Source: Pseudomonas sp. (GTDB lineage Bacteria > Pseudomonadota > Gammaproteobacteria > Pseudomonadales > Pseudomonadaceae). Taken from it: 64,000 nucleotides of DNA. Numbering within the stretch: position 1 is the stretch's first letter; each line of letters starts with the position of its first letter. Positions 1 through 8,851 of the stretch are shown piece after piece. The notes below the pieces were generated by a model. The model was not told the DNA's origin. It made no database searches and saw only the letters and a list, made by a program, of their open reading frames with translations. The DNA lies in contig JAKUTK010000005.1 of NCBI GenBank assembly GCA_022448005.1, positions 27,294-91,293 on the forward strand, given 5' to 3'. The position numbers and the translations under genes are program-made.

Positions 1-178
1 CGGCACTCAAGGTGTTCTGGTTGTCAGCGATTTTCACGCCCTGGTTGGTGGTCAACGCTTCACCGGTGGCGTCGCTGCGTGCGCCCTCGAGCTGATCGAG
101 CTTGGCGTTGTGGTTCTTGCGGTCGACGGTATCGGTACCGGCAACTTCGCTGTGTTTTGGATCTTTGTTGTCCGTCAT
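1..178 (-). CDS. katE: Catalase HPII (KatE-type), N-terminal fragment cut by the window edge
   Basis: The minus-strand frame starts at ATG 176-178 and stays open to the window edge (about 59 codons). It reads MTDNKDPKHSEVAGTDTVDR, then a stretch with LDQLEGARSDATGEALTTNQ and GVKIADNQNTLSA. The 'LTTNQGVKI.DNQN.L.AG' segment is characteristic of the N-terminus of large-subunit clade-2 monofunctional heme catalases, which destroy H2O2 in stationary phase. The heme-binding and catalytic parts lie outside the window, so activity cannot be judged. Family assignment comes from N-terminal recognition only. Confidence 0.8.
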   Translation of the reverse strand, partial: MTDNKDPKHSEVAGTDTVDRKNHNAKLDQLEGARSDATGEALTTNQGVKIADNQNTLSA

Positions 179-437
179 CTTGGGCCTCGGTTGAGCGTAT
201 GTGCCTAACCGCGAAGGGACCTGGCCGATCTGGGCCGGATGCATCAATTCACGGCATACCGGTTAGTGACCCTATAAAGCCTCTCAAGGTTGCGCCTTAC
301 GTCGATTAGCTCCCGCTATCGCACCGATGGCCTACCTCAATCGCAGCAGTTCCCTACGCCCAGGTGCCGTAAACGCGTAGAATGCATGCCTTTCGCCACT
401 ACCCAGGCACATACGACCGCACCCACAAGGTTCGCCC

Positions 438-1457
438 GTGATCGAATTTCAGCAAGTCCACAAAACCTATCGGGTGGCCGGCCGGGGCACCGCTCGTGAA
501 GTGCCTGCGCTCAAGCCGACCGAACTGACCATCGGTGCCGGTGAAGTGTTCGGCCTGATCGGCCACTCCGGCGCCGGCAAGAGCACCCTGCTGCGCCTGA
601 TCAACCGTCTGGAAGAACCGTCTGGTGGGCGCATCCTGGTGAATGGAGAAGACGTCACCGCACTCGACGCCAACGGTCTTCGTCGCTTCCGTCAGCGGGT
701 CGGGATGATCTTCCAGCATTTCAATCTGCTGATGTCCAAGACCGTCGCCGATAACGTCGCCATGCCGCTGCGCCTGGCGGATAACCACTCACGCAGCGAG
801 ATCGACAGCCGCGTCGCCGCCCTGCTCGATCGCGTCGGGCTGAAAGACCAGGCGCGCAAATACCCGGCGCAATTGTCGGGCGGGCAGAAGCAACGCGTCG
901 GCATCGCCCGCGCGCTGGCCACCGAGCCGGACATCCTGCTCTGCGACGAAGCCACCAGCGCCCTCGATCCGCAGACCACCGCCTCGGTACTGCAGTTGCT
1001 CGCCGAGATCAATGCCGAGCTGAAGCTGACCATCGTGTTGATCACTCACGAGATGGACGTGATTCGCCGCGTGTGCGACCGCGTCGCGGTGATGGACGGC
1101 GGCGCCATCGTCGAGCAGGGCCCGGTGACGGACGTATTCCTGCACCCGAAGCACCCCACCACCCAACGCTTCGTGCTTGAAGACGAAGCGGTCGACGAAG
1201 GTGAGCAGCACGACGATTTCGCCCATGTGCCCGGCCGAATTCTGCGCCTGACGTTCCAAGGTGAAGCCACCTACAAACCACTGCTCGGCACCGTCGCTCG
1301 GGAGACCGGTGTGGATTTCAGCATCCTCTCGGGGCGCATCGACCGTATCAAGGACACGCCCTACGGCCAGCTGACCCTGGCCCTGGTGGGCGGCGACATG
1401 GCCGCGGCCCTGGCCCAGCTGGATGCCGCTGACGTTCACGTGGAGGTACTGCGCTGA
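438..1457 (+). CDS. metN: Methionine ABC transporter, ATP-binding protein MetN
   Basis: 339 aa from a GTG start, with AAGG about 8 nt upstream. It energises import of D/L-methionine through MetI. Visible motifs are Walker [10 protein letters not shown] (about residue 42), a Q-loop (MIFQHFNLL), the signature LSGGQKQR, Walker [14 protein letters not shown] and the H-loop ITHEMDV. The C-terminal 90 residues look like the NIL regulatory domain that binds methionine and inhibits transport. The length is normal for MetN. Its stop overlaps the start of metI by one base, so the genes are translationally coupled. Confidence 0.95.
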   Translation: MIEFQQVHKTYRVAGRGTAREVPALKPTELTIGAGEVFGLIGHSGAGKSTLLRLINRLEEPSGGRILVNGEDVTALDANGLRRFRQRVGMIFQHFNLLMSKTVADNVAMPLRLADNHSRSEIDSRVAALLDRVGLKDQARKYPAQLSGGQKQRVGIARALATEPDILLCDEATSALDPQTTASVLQLLAEINAELKLTIVLITHEMDVIRRVCDRVAVMDGGAIVEQGPVTDVFLHPKHPTTQRFVLEDEAVDEGEQHDDFAHVPGRILRLTFQGEATYKPLLGTVARETGVDFSILSGRIDRIKDTPYGQLTLALVGGDMAAALAQLDAADVHVEVLR

Positions 1458-2134
1458 TGGACGCCTTGTTCAGCTCTTTATTGGGGAATGTCGACTGGTA
1501 CGAGATCTGGCTGGCGACCCTGGACACCTTGCTGATGCTCGGCGGATCGCTGCTGTTCACCATCATCCTCGGCCTGCCGCTGGGCGTGCTGCTGTTTCTC
1601 ACCGGCCCGCGCCAACTGTTCGAGAACGGCCCGCTGTATGGCTTTCTGTCCTTTGTGGTGAACGTGCTGCGCTCGTTGCCGTTCATCATTCTGCTGATCG
1701 TGATGATCCCCTTCACGGTGCTGGTTACCGGCACCTCGCTGGGGGTGGCCGGGGCGATCCCGCCGCTGGTGGTGGGCGCAGCGCCATTCTTTGCGCGACT
1801 GGTGGAAACCGCACTGCGTGAGGTCGATCGGGGCATCATCGAAGCCACCCAGGCCATGGGCGCCACCACCCGGCAGATCATCTTCAACGCCCTGTTGCCG
1901 GAGGCTCGTCCAGGCATCATTGCCGCCGTGACCGTCACCGCCATCACCCTGGTGTCCTACACCGCCATGGCCGGCGTGGTCGGTGCGGGCGGGCTCGGCG
2001 ATCTTGCTATCCGCTTCGGCTATCAACGTTTCCAGACTGACGTCATGGTCGTCACCGTGGTGCTGCTACTGGTCCTGGTTCAGGTACTGCAGAGCGTCGG
2101 CGACAAGTTGGTAACGCATTTTTCACGAAAATAA
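1457..2134 (+). CDS. metI: Methionine ABC transporter permease MetI
   Basis: 225 aa integral membrane protein with about five hydrophobic segments. It has the ABC permease EAA loop (EATQAMGATTRQIIFNALLPEA, about residues 135-156) that docks on MetN. Length and order (metN-metI-metQ) match the MetNIQ importer. The start ATG at 1457 overlaps the metN stop. No unusual feature was seen. Confidence 0.95.
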   Translation: MDALFSSLLGNVDWYEIWLATLDTLLMLGGSLLFTIILGLPLGVLLFLTGPRQLFENGPLYGFLSFVVNVLRSLPFIILLIVMIPFTVLVTGTSLGVAGAIPPLVVGAAPFFARLVETALREVDRGIIEATQAMGATTRQIIFNALLPEARPGIIAAVTVTAITLVSYTAMAGVVGAGGLGDLAIRFGYQRFQTDVMVVTVVLLLVLVQVLQSVGDKLVTHFSRK

Positions 2135-2177
2135 CTGCCTAACCGGCACCGATACTGGAACCCACAAGGAACCCTCC

Positions 2178-2951
2178 ATGAAAAAACTGCTTGCTGCCTT
2201 TGCCGCTGTCGCGGCTTTCTCCACCCAAGCCGCCGACGAACTGAACGTCGCCGCGACGGCTGTTCCACACGCGGAAATCCTCGAATTCGTCAAACCTCAG
2301 CTGACCGAACAAGGCGTCGACCTAGAGGTGAAAGTCTTCACCGACTATGTGCAGCCGAACATCCAGGTGTCCGAGAAGCGCCTGGACGCCAACTTCTTCC
2401 AGCACCAGCCGTACCTGGATGAGTTCAACAAGGGCAAGGGCACCGAACTGGTCAGTGTGGCTGGCGTACACATCGAGCCCTTCGGCGCTTACTCGAGCAA
2501 GCACAAGTCGCTGGACGAGCTGCCAAAAGGCGCGACCGTCGTGATCCCCAACGACGCCACCAATGGCGGCCGTGCGCTGCTGCTGCTGCAGAAGGCTGGT
2601 GTGATCAAACTGAAGGACGGCGCCGGCATCACTGCCACGCCAAAGGACATCGCCGAGAACCCGAAGAACATCAAGATTCGTGAGCTGGAAGCCGCGACTC
2701 TTCCGCGCGTGCTGACCCAGGTCGACCTGGCGCTGATCAACACCAACTACGCCCTCGAAGCCAAGCTCAACCCCACCGAAGACGCCCTGTTCATCGAAGG
2801 CAACGACTCGCCGTACGTGAACATCTTGGTGGCCCGTCCGGACAACAAGGACAGCGCCGCCATGCAGAAGCTGATCGAAGCGCTGCACAGCGAAGAGGTG
2901 AAGCAGTTCATCAATGAGAAGTACAAGGGCGCCGTCGTACCGGCGTTCTAA
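2178..2951 (+). CDS. metQ: Methionine-binding periplasmic protein MetQ/NlpA family
   Basis: 257 aa with a Sec signal peptide (MKKLLAAFAAVAAFSTQAA, probable cleavage at AQAA or TQAA). No lipobox cysteine is present, so it should be a soluble periplasmic binding protein and not a lipoprotein like E. coli MetQ. Family motifs include VAATAVPHAEILEF near the N-terminus and the FQHQPYLDEFN and INTNYALEA segments. It delivers methionine to MetNI. A good rho-independent terminator follows it. Confidence 0.94.
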   Translation: MKKLLAAFAAVAAFSTQAADELNVAATAVPHAEILEFVKPQLTEQGVDLEVKVFTDYVQPNIQVSEKRLDANFFQHQPYLDEFNKGKGTELVSVAGVHIEPFGAYSSKHKSLDELPKGATVVIPNDATNGGRALLLLQKAGVIKLKDGAGITATPKDIAENPKNIKIRELEAATLPRVLTQVDLALINTNYALEAKLNPTEDALFIEGNDSPYVNILVARPDNKDSAAMQKLIEALHSEEVKQFINEKYKGAVVPAF

Positions 2952-3002
2952 TCGCGACGGAAGAGGAGCGGCCTACAGCGCTGCCCCTTTGCACTTGAGA
3001 CA

Positions 3003-3030
3003 GGCCCGCCACGTGCGGGCCTTGTTGTTT
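3003..3030 (+). terminator. Rho-independent terminator of metNIQ
   Basis: Stem GGCCCGC (3003-3009) pairs with GCGGGCC (3015-3021) across a CACGT loop. It is followed by a T-rich tract (TTGTTGTTT). It lies 50 nt after the metQ stop. Confidence 0.85.
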
Positions 3031-3083
3031 CTGTTAGCAGCACGTTGGGGCGATGCTTAACCGCAGCTGAGTGCGGTGAATGG

Positions 3084-3716
3084 TTACTCCAGCGCCAGCA
3101 CTGCCGGCAGCTGCTCGGCCAACTTTTCGGTACGCAGCGGCGCGCGGACGAAGCCGCGCAGGCGGCCGTCGGGGCCGATCAGGGCGAGGTTGCCGCCGTG
3201 GTCGACCGTGTAATTGTCCTTCGAAGTATCAGCCGGAATGAAGGGTACGCCGGCAGCGTTGGCCAAGGTCTGAATGTCGTCCAGCGAGCCGGTCAGGCCG
3301 ATGAACTCGGCTCCGAAATACTCCAGGTACTTTTTCAATTGCGCGGGCGTATCACGCTCGGGATCGACGCTGACCAGAATCGGTTGCATCCGCTGTCTCG
3401 CGTCTTCCGGCAGTTTAGTGCGCAGCTGCCGCAGTTCCGCGAGCGTCGCGGGGCAGATATCCGGGCAGAAGGTGTAGCCGAAGAACAGTAGATTCCAGCG
3501 TCCTTCAAGGCTCTTCAGCGACACGGGCTCGCCGTTCTGATTGGTCAGTGTCAGGTTGGGCACATCGCGGCCCTGAGGCAGCATGACGATGCCGGCGTCG
3601 AGCAGGTCGGCGGTGTCGAGCTGCTGTTCGGTGTTGAGGACCTTGTAAACCGTCAGGCCGATGACCAGCGCAACCAGCGCCACGAGAATGAATACGGTTT
3701 TCTGGATGCGTGTCAT
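3084..3716 (-). CDS. SCO1/SenC family copper chaperone for cytochrome c oxidase
   Basis: 210 aa membrane-anchored thioredoxin-fold protein with an N-terminal TM at about residues 7-25. It carries the copper-binding motif FCPDIC (Cys84 and Cys88) and the distal histidine in VDHGG (about His173), all three ligands expected for Sco proteins. Sco delivers copper to, or reduces, the CuA centre of subunit II, which is encoded in the same cluster (coxB). It is the last gene of the minus-strand oxidase assembly block, 20 nt after ctaB. Confidence 0.93.
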   Translation of the reverse strand: MTRIQKTVFILVALVALVIGLTVYKVLNTEQQLDTADLLDAGIVMLPQGRDVPNLTLTNQNGEPVSLKSLEGRWNLLFFGYTFCPDICPATLAELRQLRTKLPEDARQRMQPILVSVDPERDTPAQLKKYLEYFGAEFIGLTGSLDDIQTLANAAGVPFIPADTSKDNYTVDHGGNLALIGPDGRLRGFVRAPLRTEKLAEQLPAVLALE

Positions 3717-3736
3717 GAAGGTCCTTGTCGGCCGGC

Positions 3737-4636
3737 TTAAAAGGTCAGCGGCAAATAATGATCAACCAGCAAGGCGATGAACAGCGCGAACAAGTACCAG
3801 ATGCTGAATTTGAAGGTTTTGATGGCGGCATGAGGGCGGCTGTCGCGATAGAGCACGACCGTCCAGAACAGGAAGCGTGCGCCCAGCAGCACGGCGGCAG
3901 CGAGGTACAGCGAGCCACTCATGTGGATGGCAAAGGGCATGACGCTGACCGCCAGCAACATCGCGGTATAGAGCAGGATATGCACCTTGGTGTAGTGCTC
4001 GCCGTGGGTCACCGGCAGCATCGGCACGTTGACCTTGGCGTACTCGTCCTTGCGGTGGATGGCCAGGGCCCAGAAGTGCGGCGGGGTCCAGGCGAAGATG
4101 ATCAGCACCAGCAACAGCGGTTCGGCCGTCACCTGACCGGTCACCGCGACCCAGCCCAGCAGCGGCGGCGCAGCGCCGGCCAACCCGCCAATAACGATAT
4201 TCTGCGGCGTGGCGCGCTTGAGAAAGCCGGTATAGATCACCGCATAACCGATCAGCGAGGCCAGCGTCAGCCAGGCCGCTAGCGCATTGGTAAAGGTCAG
4301 CAGCAGGGCCATCCCGGCAACACTGAGCACCAGGGCAAACAGCAACGCAGCGGCCGGCGCGACCCGGCCTTGTGCCAACGGCCGCTTATGGGTGCGCGCC
4401 ATTTCCAGGTCGATGCGCCGGTCCACCACATGGTTGATTGCCGCCGCGCCACCGGCACAGAGCGCGATGCCCAGGTTGCCAAACAACAGAACTGTCCAGG
4501 GCACACCCGAGCGTGTCGCGAGAAACATGCCCACCAATGAAGTGATGAGCATCAGGACCACCACCCTGGGCTTTGTCAGCTCGAGGTAGTCGCGCCAGAT
4601 GGCCTGGGCGCCGCGTTCGCTGATGAGAGTGGCCAT
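3737..4636 (-). CDS. ctaB: Protoheme IX farnesyltransferase (heme O synthase)
   Basis: 299 aa polytopic UbiA-family prenyltransferase (CyoE/CtaB). It transfers farnesyl to heme B to give heme O. Key motifs are the Asp-rich segment NHVVDRRIDLEMARTHKRPL (about residues 67-86) and the ALAIHRKDEYAKVNVPMLP loop. About seven to nine TM helices are evident. It lies directly downstream of ctaA, which converts heme O to heme A, consistent with an aa3-type oxidase. Confidence 0.95.
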   Translation of the reverse strand: MATLISERGAQAIWRDYLELTKPRVVVLMLITSLVGMFLATRSGVPWTVLLFGNLGIALCAGGAAAINHVVDRRIDLEMARTHKRPLAQGRVAPAAALLFALVLSVAGMALLLTFTNALAAWLTLASLIGYAVIYTGFLKRATPQNIVIGGLAGAAPPLLGWVAVTGQVTAEPLLLVLIIFAWTPPHFWALAIHRKDEYAKVNVPMLPVTHGEHYTKVHILLYTAMLLAVSVMPFAIHMSGSLYLAAAVLLGARFLFWTVVLYRDSRPHAAIKTFKFSIWYLFALFIALLVDHYLPLTF

Positions 4637-4646
4637 GGGATTCTCC

Positions 4647-5708
4647 TTATGCGCGAGGCAGGTCGAGCCTGCTCGTCGTGTTCGAATTCAGATGCAACTG
4701 GGACGCCGGAACGCCCGCAGTTGTCGGGCTCAGCCGCAAGCGATGGTTGATCAGCACGGTGACCAGCAGCAGCAGCGCACCGCCGCCGTTGTGAGCGACC
4801 GCAACGGCCAATGGCAGATTGAGCAGCACATTGCTGATGCCGAGCCCGATCTGCAGCGCCAACGAGGCCACAAGCAGGCCGGCCAGCCGCGGCAATCCGT
4901 GGCGCAAGAGCTGCCAGCAGAGCGCCAGCAGGATCAGCGTCACGCTGAGCGCGCCCAGCCGATGAGTCAGGTGAATGGCGGTACGCGCCTCGCCATAGAG
5001 CATGCCGCCGAGGTAGTTGGGGCCGATATCGTGATGGGTCAGGTTGAAGGCGTTGGCAAAGTCCATCTGCGGCCACCACTGGCCATGGCAGGTAGGGAAA
5101 TCGGTGCAGGCCACCGCCGCGTAATTGCTGCTGACCCAGCCGCCCAGCGCCACCTGGACGATCACTGCGAGCATGCCGATCAGCGCCAAAGTTCTGAGCC
5201 TCCCCGGCACGCTCGGCATCATTGGACGCTGGCCGGACAGGCGCAGCGTCAGCAGGAACAGGAGACTCAAGGTGGTGAAGCCACCGAGCAGATGCGCCGT
5301 GACCACCTGCGGCCAGAGTTGCAGGGTCACCGTCCACATGCCGAACGCCGCCTGGGCGATGACGACCGCGAGCAGCAGCAAGGGAAGTTTGAGCGGCTGT
5401 CCCGGCTCGTTGCGGCGGCGAAGCGCCTGCACCGCAAGCCCGAGAATGACCAGCCCCAGCGCACCGGCGAAGTAGCGATGCACCATTTCGTTCCAGCCCT
5501 TGTGCACCTCCAGCGGGGCATCCGGGAAGCGCATCGCGGCCAGACTCTGCTTGTCCTCGCTCATAGGAACGCTGAGAAATCCGTAGCAACCGGGCCAGTC
5601 CGGGCAGCCCAAGCCGGCATGGGTCAGCCGTGTATAGGCGCCGAGCAACACCACCACGACAGCCAATAGCGTGGCGACAAAGGCGAGGCGGTAGCCGGGT
5701 TTTGCCAT
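4647..5708 (-). CDS. ctaA: Heme A synthase (COX15/CtaA)
   Basis: 353 aa with eight predicted TM segments. It oxidises the heme O methyl group to give heme A. Heme-ligand histidines are visible in THAGLGCPDWPGC (about residue 30), EMVHRY, VTAHLLGG and HLTHRLGA. The cysteine pair GLGCPDWPGCYG, typical of CtaA/Cox15, is present. The start ATG follows an AGGAG-like site. ctaB begins 10 nt after its stop. Confidence 0.94.
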   Translation of the reverse strand: MAKPGYRLAFVATLLAVVVVLLGAYTRLTHAGLGCPDWPGCYGFLSVPMSEDKQSLAAMRFPDAPLEVHKGWNEMVHRYFAGALGLVILGLAVQALRRRNEPGQPLKLPLLLLAVVIAQAAFGMWTVTLQLWPQVVTAHLLGGFTTLSLLFLLTLRLSGQRPMMPSVPGRLRTLALIGMLAVIVQVALGGWVSSNYAAVACTDFPTCHGQWWPQMDFANAFNLTHHDIGPNYLGGMLYGEARTAIHLTHRLGALSVTLILLALCWQLLRHGLPRLAGLLVASLALQIGLGISNVLLNLPLAVAVAHNGGGALLLLVTVLINHRLRLSPTTAGVPASQLHLNSNTTSRLDLPRA

Positions 5709-5765
5709 CTGCTTCTCCTTGAGCGACCTCTTTGGGACTCCAGCGAGGCGGCTGAGTGCCTTGGA

Positions 5766-6347
5766 TCAACCGATCTGGGAGATTTTCAGCAGGTGTTTGA
5801 GGTCATCGAGGATCGCCTTGCCATTGGCCTTGCCGTCATAACGCAGCACCAGATTGCCGTGGGGATCGACTATCCACAGCTGTGCACCCTGCGGTAACTC
5901 AGGATTGGCGCCGTATACGCCAGGGTCCAGGGCGTAGCGCTGCAGTTGCGGATACTCGCGCTGCAGGCGCCGGTCGTACTCGGCTGCCAAAGGCTGCGCA
6001 CTGGCGAGGGCATGGCTGGCCCGGCCTGCTTCGCGGGCCAGGCCGATGTTGATCTGGCGGGCCAGGTAGACCAGCTGCTGACAGTCTTCGGCGCAACCTT
6101 GCGGTGCGGTGACCAGCAATTCCCAGCGCGGCTCGGCAGCCACCGGCGCGGTGACACCCAGAGCATCGCGGCCCTGGCCGGTGGCAACCAGCGCACCGTC
6201 GTAGGTACGGGTTTCGGGCACCCAGAAACCGAAGCGGTACATGGCGCTCGCCAGCAGCATGGGGCCGATCACCACCGCAAGGATCAGCAGCAATTGCAAA
6301 CGTCCCCGGCGCCGTTGTGCCGGTGCAGCCTTGAAGGTCGGATTCAT
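5766..6347 (-). CDS. Conserved membrane-anchored protein of the cytochrome oxidase cluster (PA0111-like)
   Basis: 193 aa from ATG 6345-6347. A longer frame exists upstream but overlaps SURF1. One TM helix (about residues 19-39, LLLILAVVIGPMLLASAMY) is followed by a periplasmic domain. That domain contains CAEDCQQLVYLARQINIGL and ends in a thioredoxin-like WIVDPHGNLVLRYDG segment. The paired cysteines and Sco-like C-terminus suggest a redox or assembly role for the oxidase. This is inference; the family has no firmly assigned function. It sits between SURF1 and ctaA in the usual Pseudomonas order. Confidence 0.85.
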   Translation of the reverse strand: MNPTFKAAPAQRRRGRLQLLLILAVVIGPMLLASAMYRFGFWVPETRTYDGALVATGQGRDALGVTAPVAAEPRWELLVTAPQGCAEDCQQLVYLARQINIGLAREAGRASHALASAQPLAAEYDRRLQREYPQLQRYALDPGVYGANPELPQGAQLWIVDPHGNLVLRYDGKANGKAILDDLKHLLKISQIG

Positions 6348-6352
6348 CGCGG

Positions 6353-7060
6353 TCACTGCTTGCTCCCCCGTGCCTGATGCACGCCGAAGTAGATGAACAA
6401 CGCCAGCAGTGCCACTGCCAGCGCAAACCACTGCACGGCATAGCCGACGTGCTGCTGCGGCTGCATGAAGGTCACCGGCCAGTCGGCGCGATACGCTGCC
6501 GGGCCTGGCTCCAGCCGCAGCTGATATTTAGTGCCGTCGCGGTCGAGCAACTGCCAGATGTCTTTCACGTCGACGTGGTTGATCAGCCGCGGCCAGCCTT
6601 CTGCCATCCGCCGGTTGAGAATGAACGGGTCGCCGGAGGGCGCGTAGATCCAGGCGGACAGCTTCAGCGGGCGATCCGGGGTGTCGAATTTCGGGGGGAT
6701 GCGCCGGTCCGGCCAGGGCAACCAGCCGCGGTTGACCAGCACCCAACGGCCGCTGGGCTGATCCTGAAACGGCTGCAGCAACTCGACACCAACGCGACCA
6801 TCGCGGGTGCGGCTGTCCAGCAGGAAGCTGTGCTCGGCGTCGAAGCTGCCCTGCAAGTTGACGCGTGTATAGGCCGGCTCTTGGAGCGTGTCGATCTGCT
6901 CCGGGCCGATGGGAGCAGCGGCCTCGCGCGCTTCCTGACGAGCCAGCATGTCGCGCTTCTGCTCACCGCGCTCCAGCTGCCAGAAACCCAGCCAGACCAG
7001 TAACGGCAACAGACACAGCACCACAAGCGTGGGTATGACGCCCGGCTTGAAGCCGTTCAT
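6353..7060 (-). CDS. SURF1 family cytochrome oxidase assembly protein
   Basis: 235 aa; the start was chosen at ATG 7058-7060 (MNGFKPGVIPTLVVL). SURF1 proteins have two TM helices, here at about residues 9-27 and near the C-terminus (HVGYAVQWFALAVALLALFIYFG), flanking a periplasmic domain. Conserved elements include LGFWQLERGEQK, RVNLQGSF, LLDSRTRDGRVGVELLQPF and VNRGWLPWP. It helps insert heme a into subunit I. Its start faces the divergent DUF2909 gene across an 81-nt intergenic region. Confidence 0.93.
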   Translation of the reverse strand: MNGFKPGVIPTLVVLCLLPLLVWLGFWQLERGEQKRDMLARQEAREAAAPIGPEQIDTLQEPAYTRVNLQGSFDAEHSFLLDSRTRDGRVGVELLQPFQDQPSGRWVLVNRGWLPWPDRRIPPKFDTPDRPLKLSAWIYAPSGDPFILNRRMAEGWPRLINHVDVKDIWQLLDRDGTKYQLRLEPGPAAYRADWPVTFMQPQQHVGYAVQWFALAVALLALFIYFGVHQARGSKQ

Positions 7061-7141
7061 ACCCTGCCCCGCGGCGTATTGATCGGGCTGGCTATACTGC
7101 ACCCCCACTTCTCCCAGTTCCCCTGTTACGGCGGACCGCTC

Positions 7142-7345
7142 ATGCTCAAGGCGGCAATTGTTCTGTTATTAGTAGCCACACTGGTCAGTCTGTTCAGTGG
7201 TCTGTTTTTTCTGGTCAAGGACGAAGGCCGAACCTCACGTGTGCTCACCGCCCTCTTCGTTCGCGTCTCCCTCACGGCATTGACGGTCGCCCTGATTGCA
7301 TGGGGCTTCTATAGCGGGCAGCTGCAACCCGGTTTCGGCGCCTGA
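7142..7345 (+). CDS. Small twin-transmembrane protein (DUF2909 family)
   Basis: 67 aa from ATG 7142, with two hydrophobic helices (about residues 3-24 and 41-60) joined by VKDEGRTSRVLTALFVRVS. It matches the small DUF2909 proteins found in Pseudomonas oxidase clusters. It is the only gene of the cluster on the plus strand. It ends 5 nt before the convergent coxC stop and is divergent from SURF1. A role in oxidase assembly or stability is likely from position only. Confidence 0.85.
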   Translation: MLKAAIVLLLVATLVSLFSGLFFLVKDEGRTSRVLTALFVRVSLTALTVALIAWGFYSGQLQPGFGA

Positions 7346-7350
7346 TCGGC

Positions 7351-8250
7351 TTAAATCACGTAGACGAATACGAACAGGCCAATCCACACCACATCCACGA
7401 AATGCCAGTACCAGGCTGCAGCCTCGAAACCGAAATGCTGCTCAGGTGTGAAATGGCCGCGAAAGCTGCGTACCAGCATGACCGTCAGGATGATCGCGCC
7501 CATGGTCACGTGGGCGCCATGGAAGCCCGTGAGCATGAAGAAGGTTGCGCCGTAGATGCCCGAGCCCAGCGTCAGCCCAAGCTCGGTGTAGGCGTGTATG
7601 TATTCTTCTATCTGCAATATCAGGAAGGCGACGCCCAGCAGCACGGTGATTCCCAGCCCCAACTTGAGCTGCTTGCGATGTGCCTTGCGCAGCGCGTGGT
7701 GCGCCCAGGTCAGGGTGAAGCTGGAGGTCACCAGCAGGATGGTGTTGATCAGTGGCAGGCCCCACGGGCTGATGGTGCCCTCCGGCGCGGGATAGACACC
7801 CGGGTCGGGATTGTTCAGCAGCGGCCAGCTGTACTCGAAGTTCGGCCAGAGCATGGCGCTGACACCCTTGTCGCCTTCACCATCTAGCCAGGGGCCGACC
7901 CAGTAACGGATGTAGAACAGCACGCCGAAAAAGGCGAGAAAGAACATCACCTCGGAAAAGATGAACCAGCTCATCCCCCAGCGGAACGAGCGGTCCATCT
8001 GCGCGCTGTACAGTCCCGCGCGGCCCTCACGGACCACCGCCCCGAACCAGCCGAACATCATGTAAGCGATCAGCAATGCGCCGATAAAAAAGATGATCGG
8101 CCCGCTGATCTCGTCGCGGCCAGCCTTGAGGTCGTTGAACCAGCTGCCCAGGCCGAAGACGGTAGTCAGCAGCGCCAACGTTCCCACAATCGGCCATTTG
8201 CTCTGGGCGGGAACGTAGTAGTTCTCGTGCGTAGTGGTCTGTCGGCTCAT
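7351..8250 (-). CDS. coxC: Cytochrome c oxidase subunit III
   Basis: 299 aa, seven TM helices. Conserved subunit III features include KWPIVGTLALL, the WGMSWFIFSEVMFFLAFF helix with the family Glu, the TGFHGAHVTMG motif and the C-terminal EAAAWYWHFVDVVWIGLFVFVY. It stabilises the proton-pumping core. The start ATG overlaps the ctaG stop by 4 nt (ATGA), indicating translational coupling. Confidence 0.96.
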   Translation of the reverse strand: MSRQTTTHENYYVPAQSKWPIVGTLALLTTVFGLGSWFNDLKAGRDEISGPIIFFIGALLIAYMMFGWFGAVVREGRAGLYSAQMDRSFRWGMSWFIFSEVMFFLAFFGVLFYIRYWVGPWLDGEGDKGVSAMLWPNFEYSWPLLNNPDPGVYPAPEGTISPWGLPLINTILLVTSSFTLTWAHHALRKAHRKQLKLGLGITVLLGVAFLILQIEEYIHAYTELGLTLGSGIYGATFFMLTGFHGAHVTMGAIILTVMLVRSFRGHFTPEQHFGFEAAAWYWHFVDVVWIGLFVFVYVI

Positions 8251-8828
8251 TGCAGACTCTCCTTGGTCGCCACCAGATGCGCCGGATCAACGAGGGCGAC
8301 GGGAGGTTGGCGGGACGTGATGTCGAACAGGGTGTAGGCGAGCGTCAGGTGACGCACATCCGCAGGCAGATCACGATCGACGATGAAACGCACCGGCATT
8401 TCGATACGCTCACCGGGTTGCAGCACTTGCTGGGTAAAGCAGAAACATTCGGTCTTGTGGAAATAGGCCGCCGCCTTAGAGGGCGACACACTGGGCACCG
8501 CCTGCGCTGTCATTGGCTTGTCTGTCGGGTTGTAGGCGATGAAGCGCATTTCGCGGCTTGAGCCGGGATGAACATTGAGCTGGTCTGCAACCGGCTTGAA
8601 TTCCCAGACCATCCCTGAGGCGTTGGTGGCGAGAAACTGCACCCGCACCTCACGCGCCTCGTCTACAGTCTGCGCCCCTTCATAGGCACCCGCCGTCTTG
8701 CCGTTGATGCCGAAGGCCTTGCACATGACGTCATAGATCGGCACCAGCGCGAAGCCGAAGGCGAACATCGCCACGACCACCAGCAACAGTCGACGTACCA
8801 GGCGGCCCAGCGGCAGCTCAGTGTTCAT
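8247..8828 (-). CDS. ctaG: Cytochrome c oxidase assembly protein CtaG/Cox11
   Basis: 193 aa with a single N-terminal TM (about residues 12-32) and a periplasmic Ig-like copper-binding domain. The copper motif ECFCFTQQVL (Cox11 CFCF) is visible at about residue 128. It inserts CuB into subunit I. The VPIYDVMCKAFGINGKT segment after the TM is typical of the family. It sits between coxA and coxC, as in other Pseudomonas. Confidence 0.95.
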   Translation of the reverse strand: MNTELPLGRLVRRLLLVVVAMFAFGFALVPIYDVMCKAFGINGKTAGAYEGAQTVDEAREVRVQFLATNASGMVWEFKPVADQLNVHPGSSREMRFIAYNPTDKPMTAQAVPSVSPSKAAAYFHKTECFCFTQQVLQPGERIEMPVRFIVDRDLPADVRHLTLAYTLFDITSRQPPVALVDPAHLVATKESLQ

Positions 8829-8851
8829 GGCGAGTCCTCAGAGCCGGTAGG

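Noticed and set aside
4576..5769. Long frames of 356-397 aa over ctaA on both strands
   Set aside because: Overlap a clear heme A synthase gene; compositionally biased translations.
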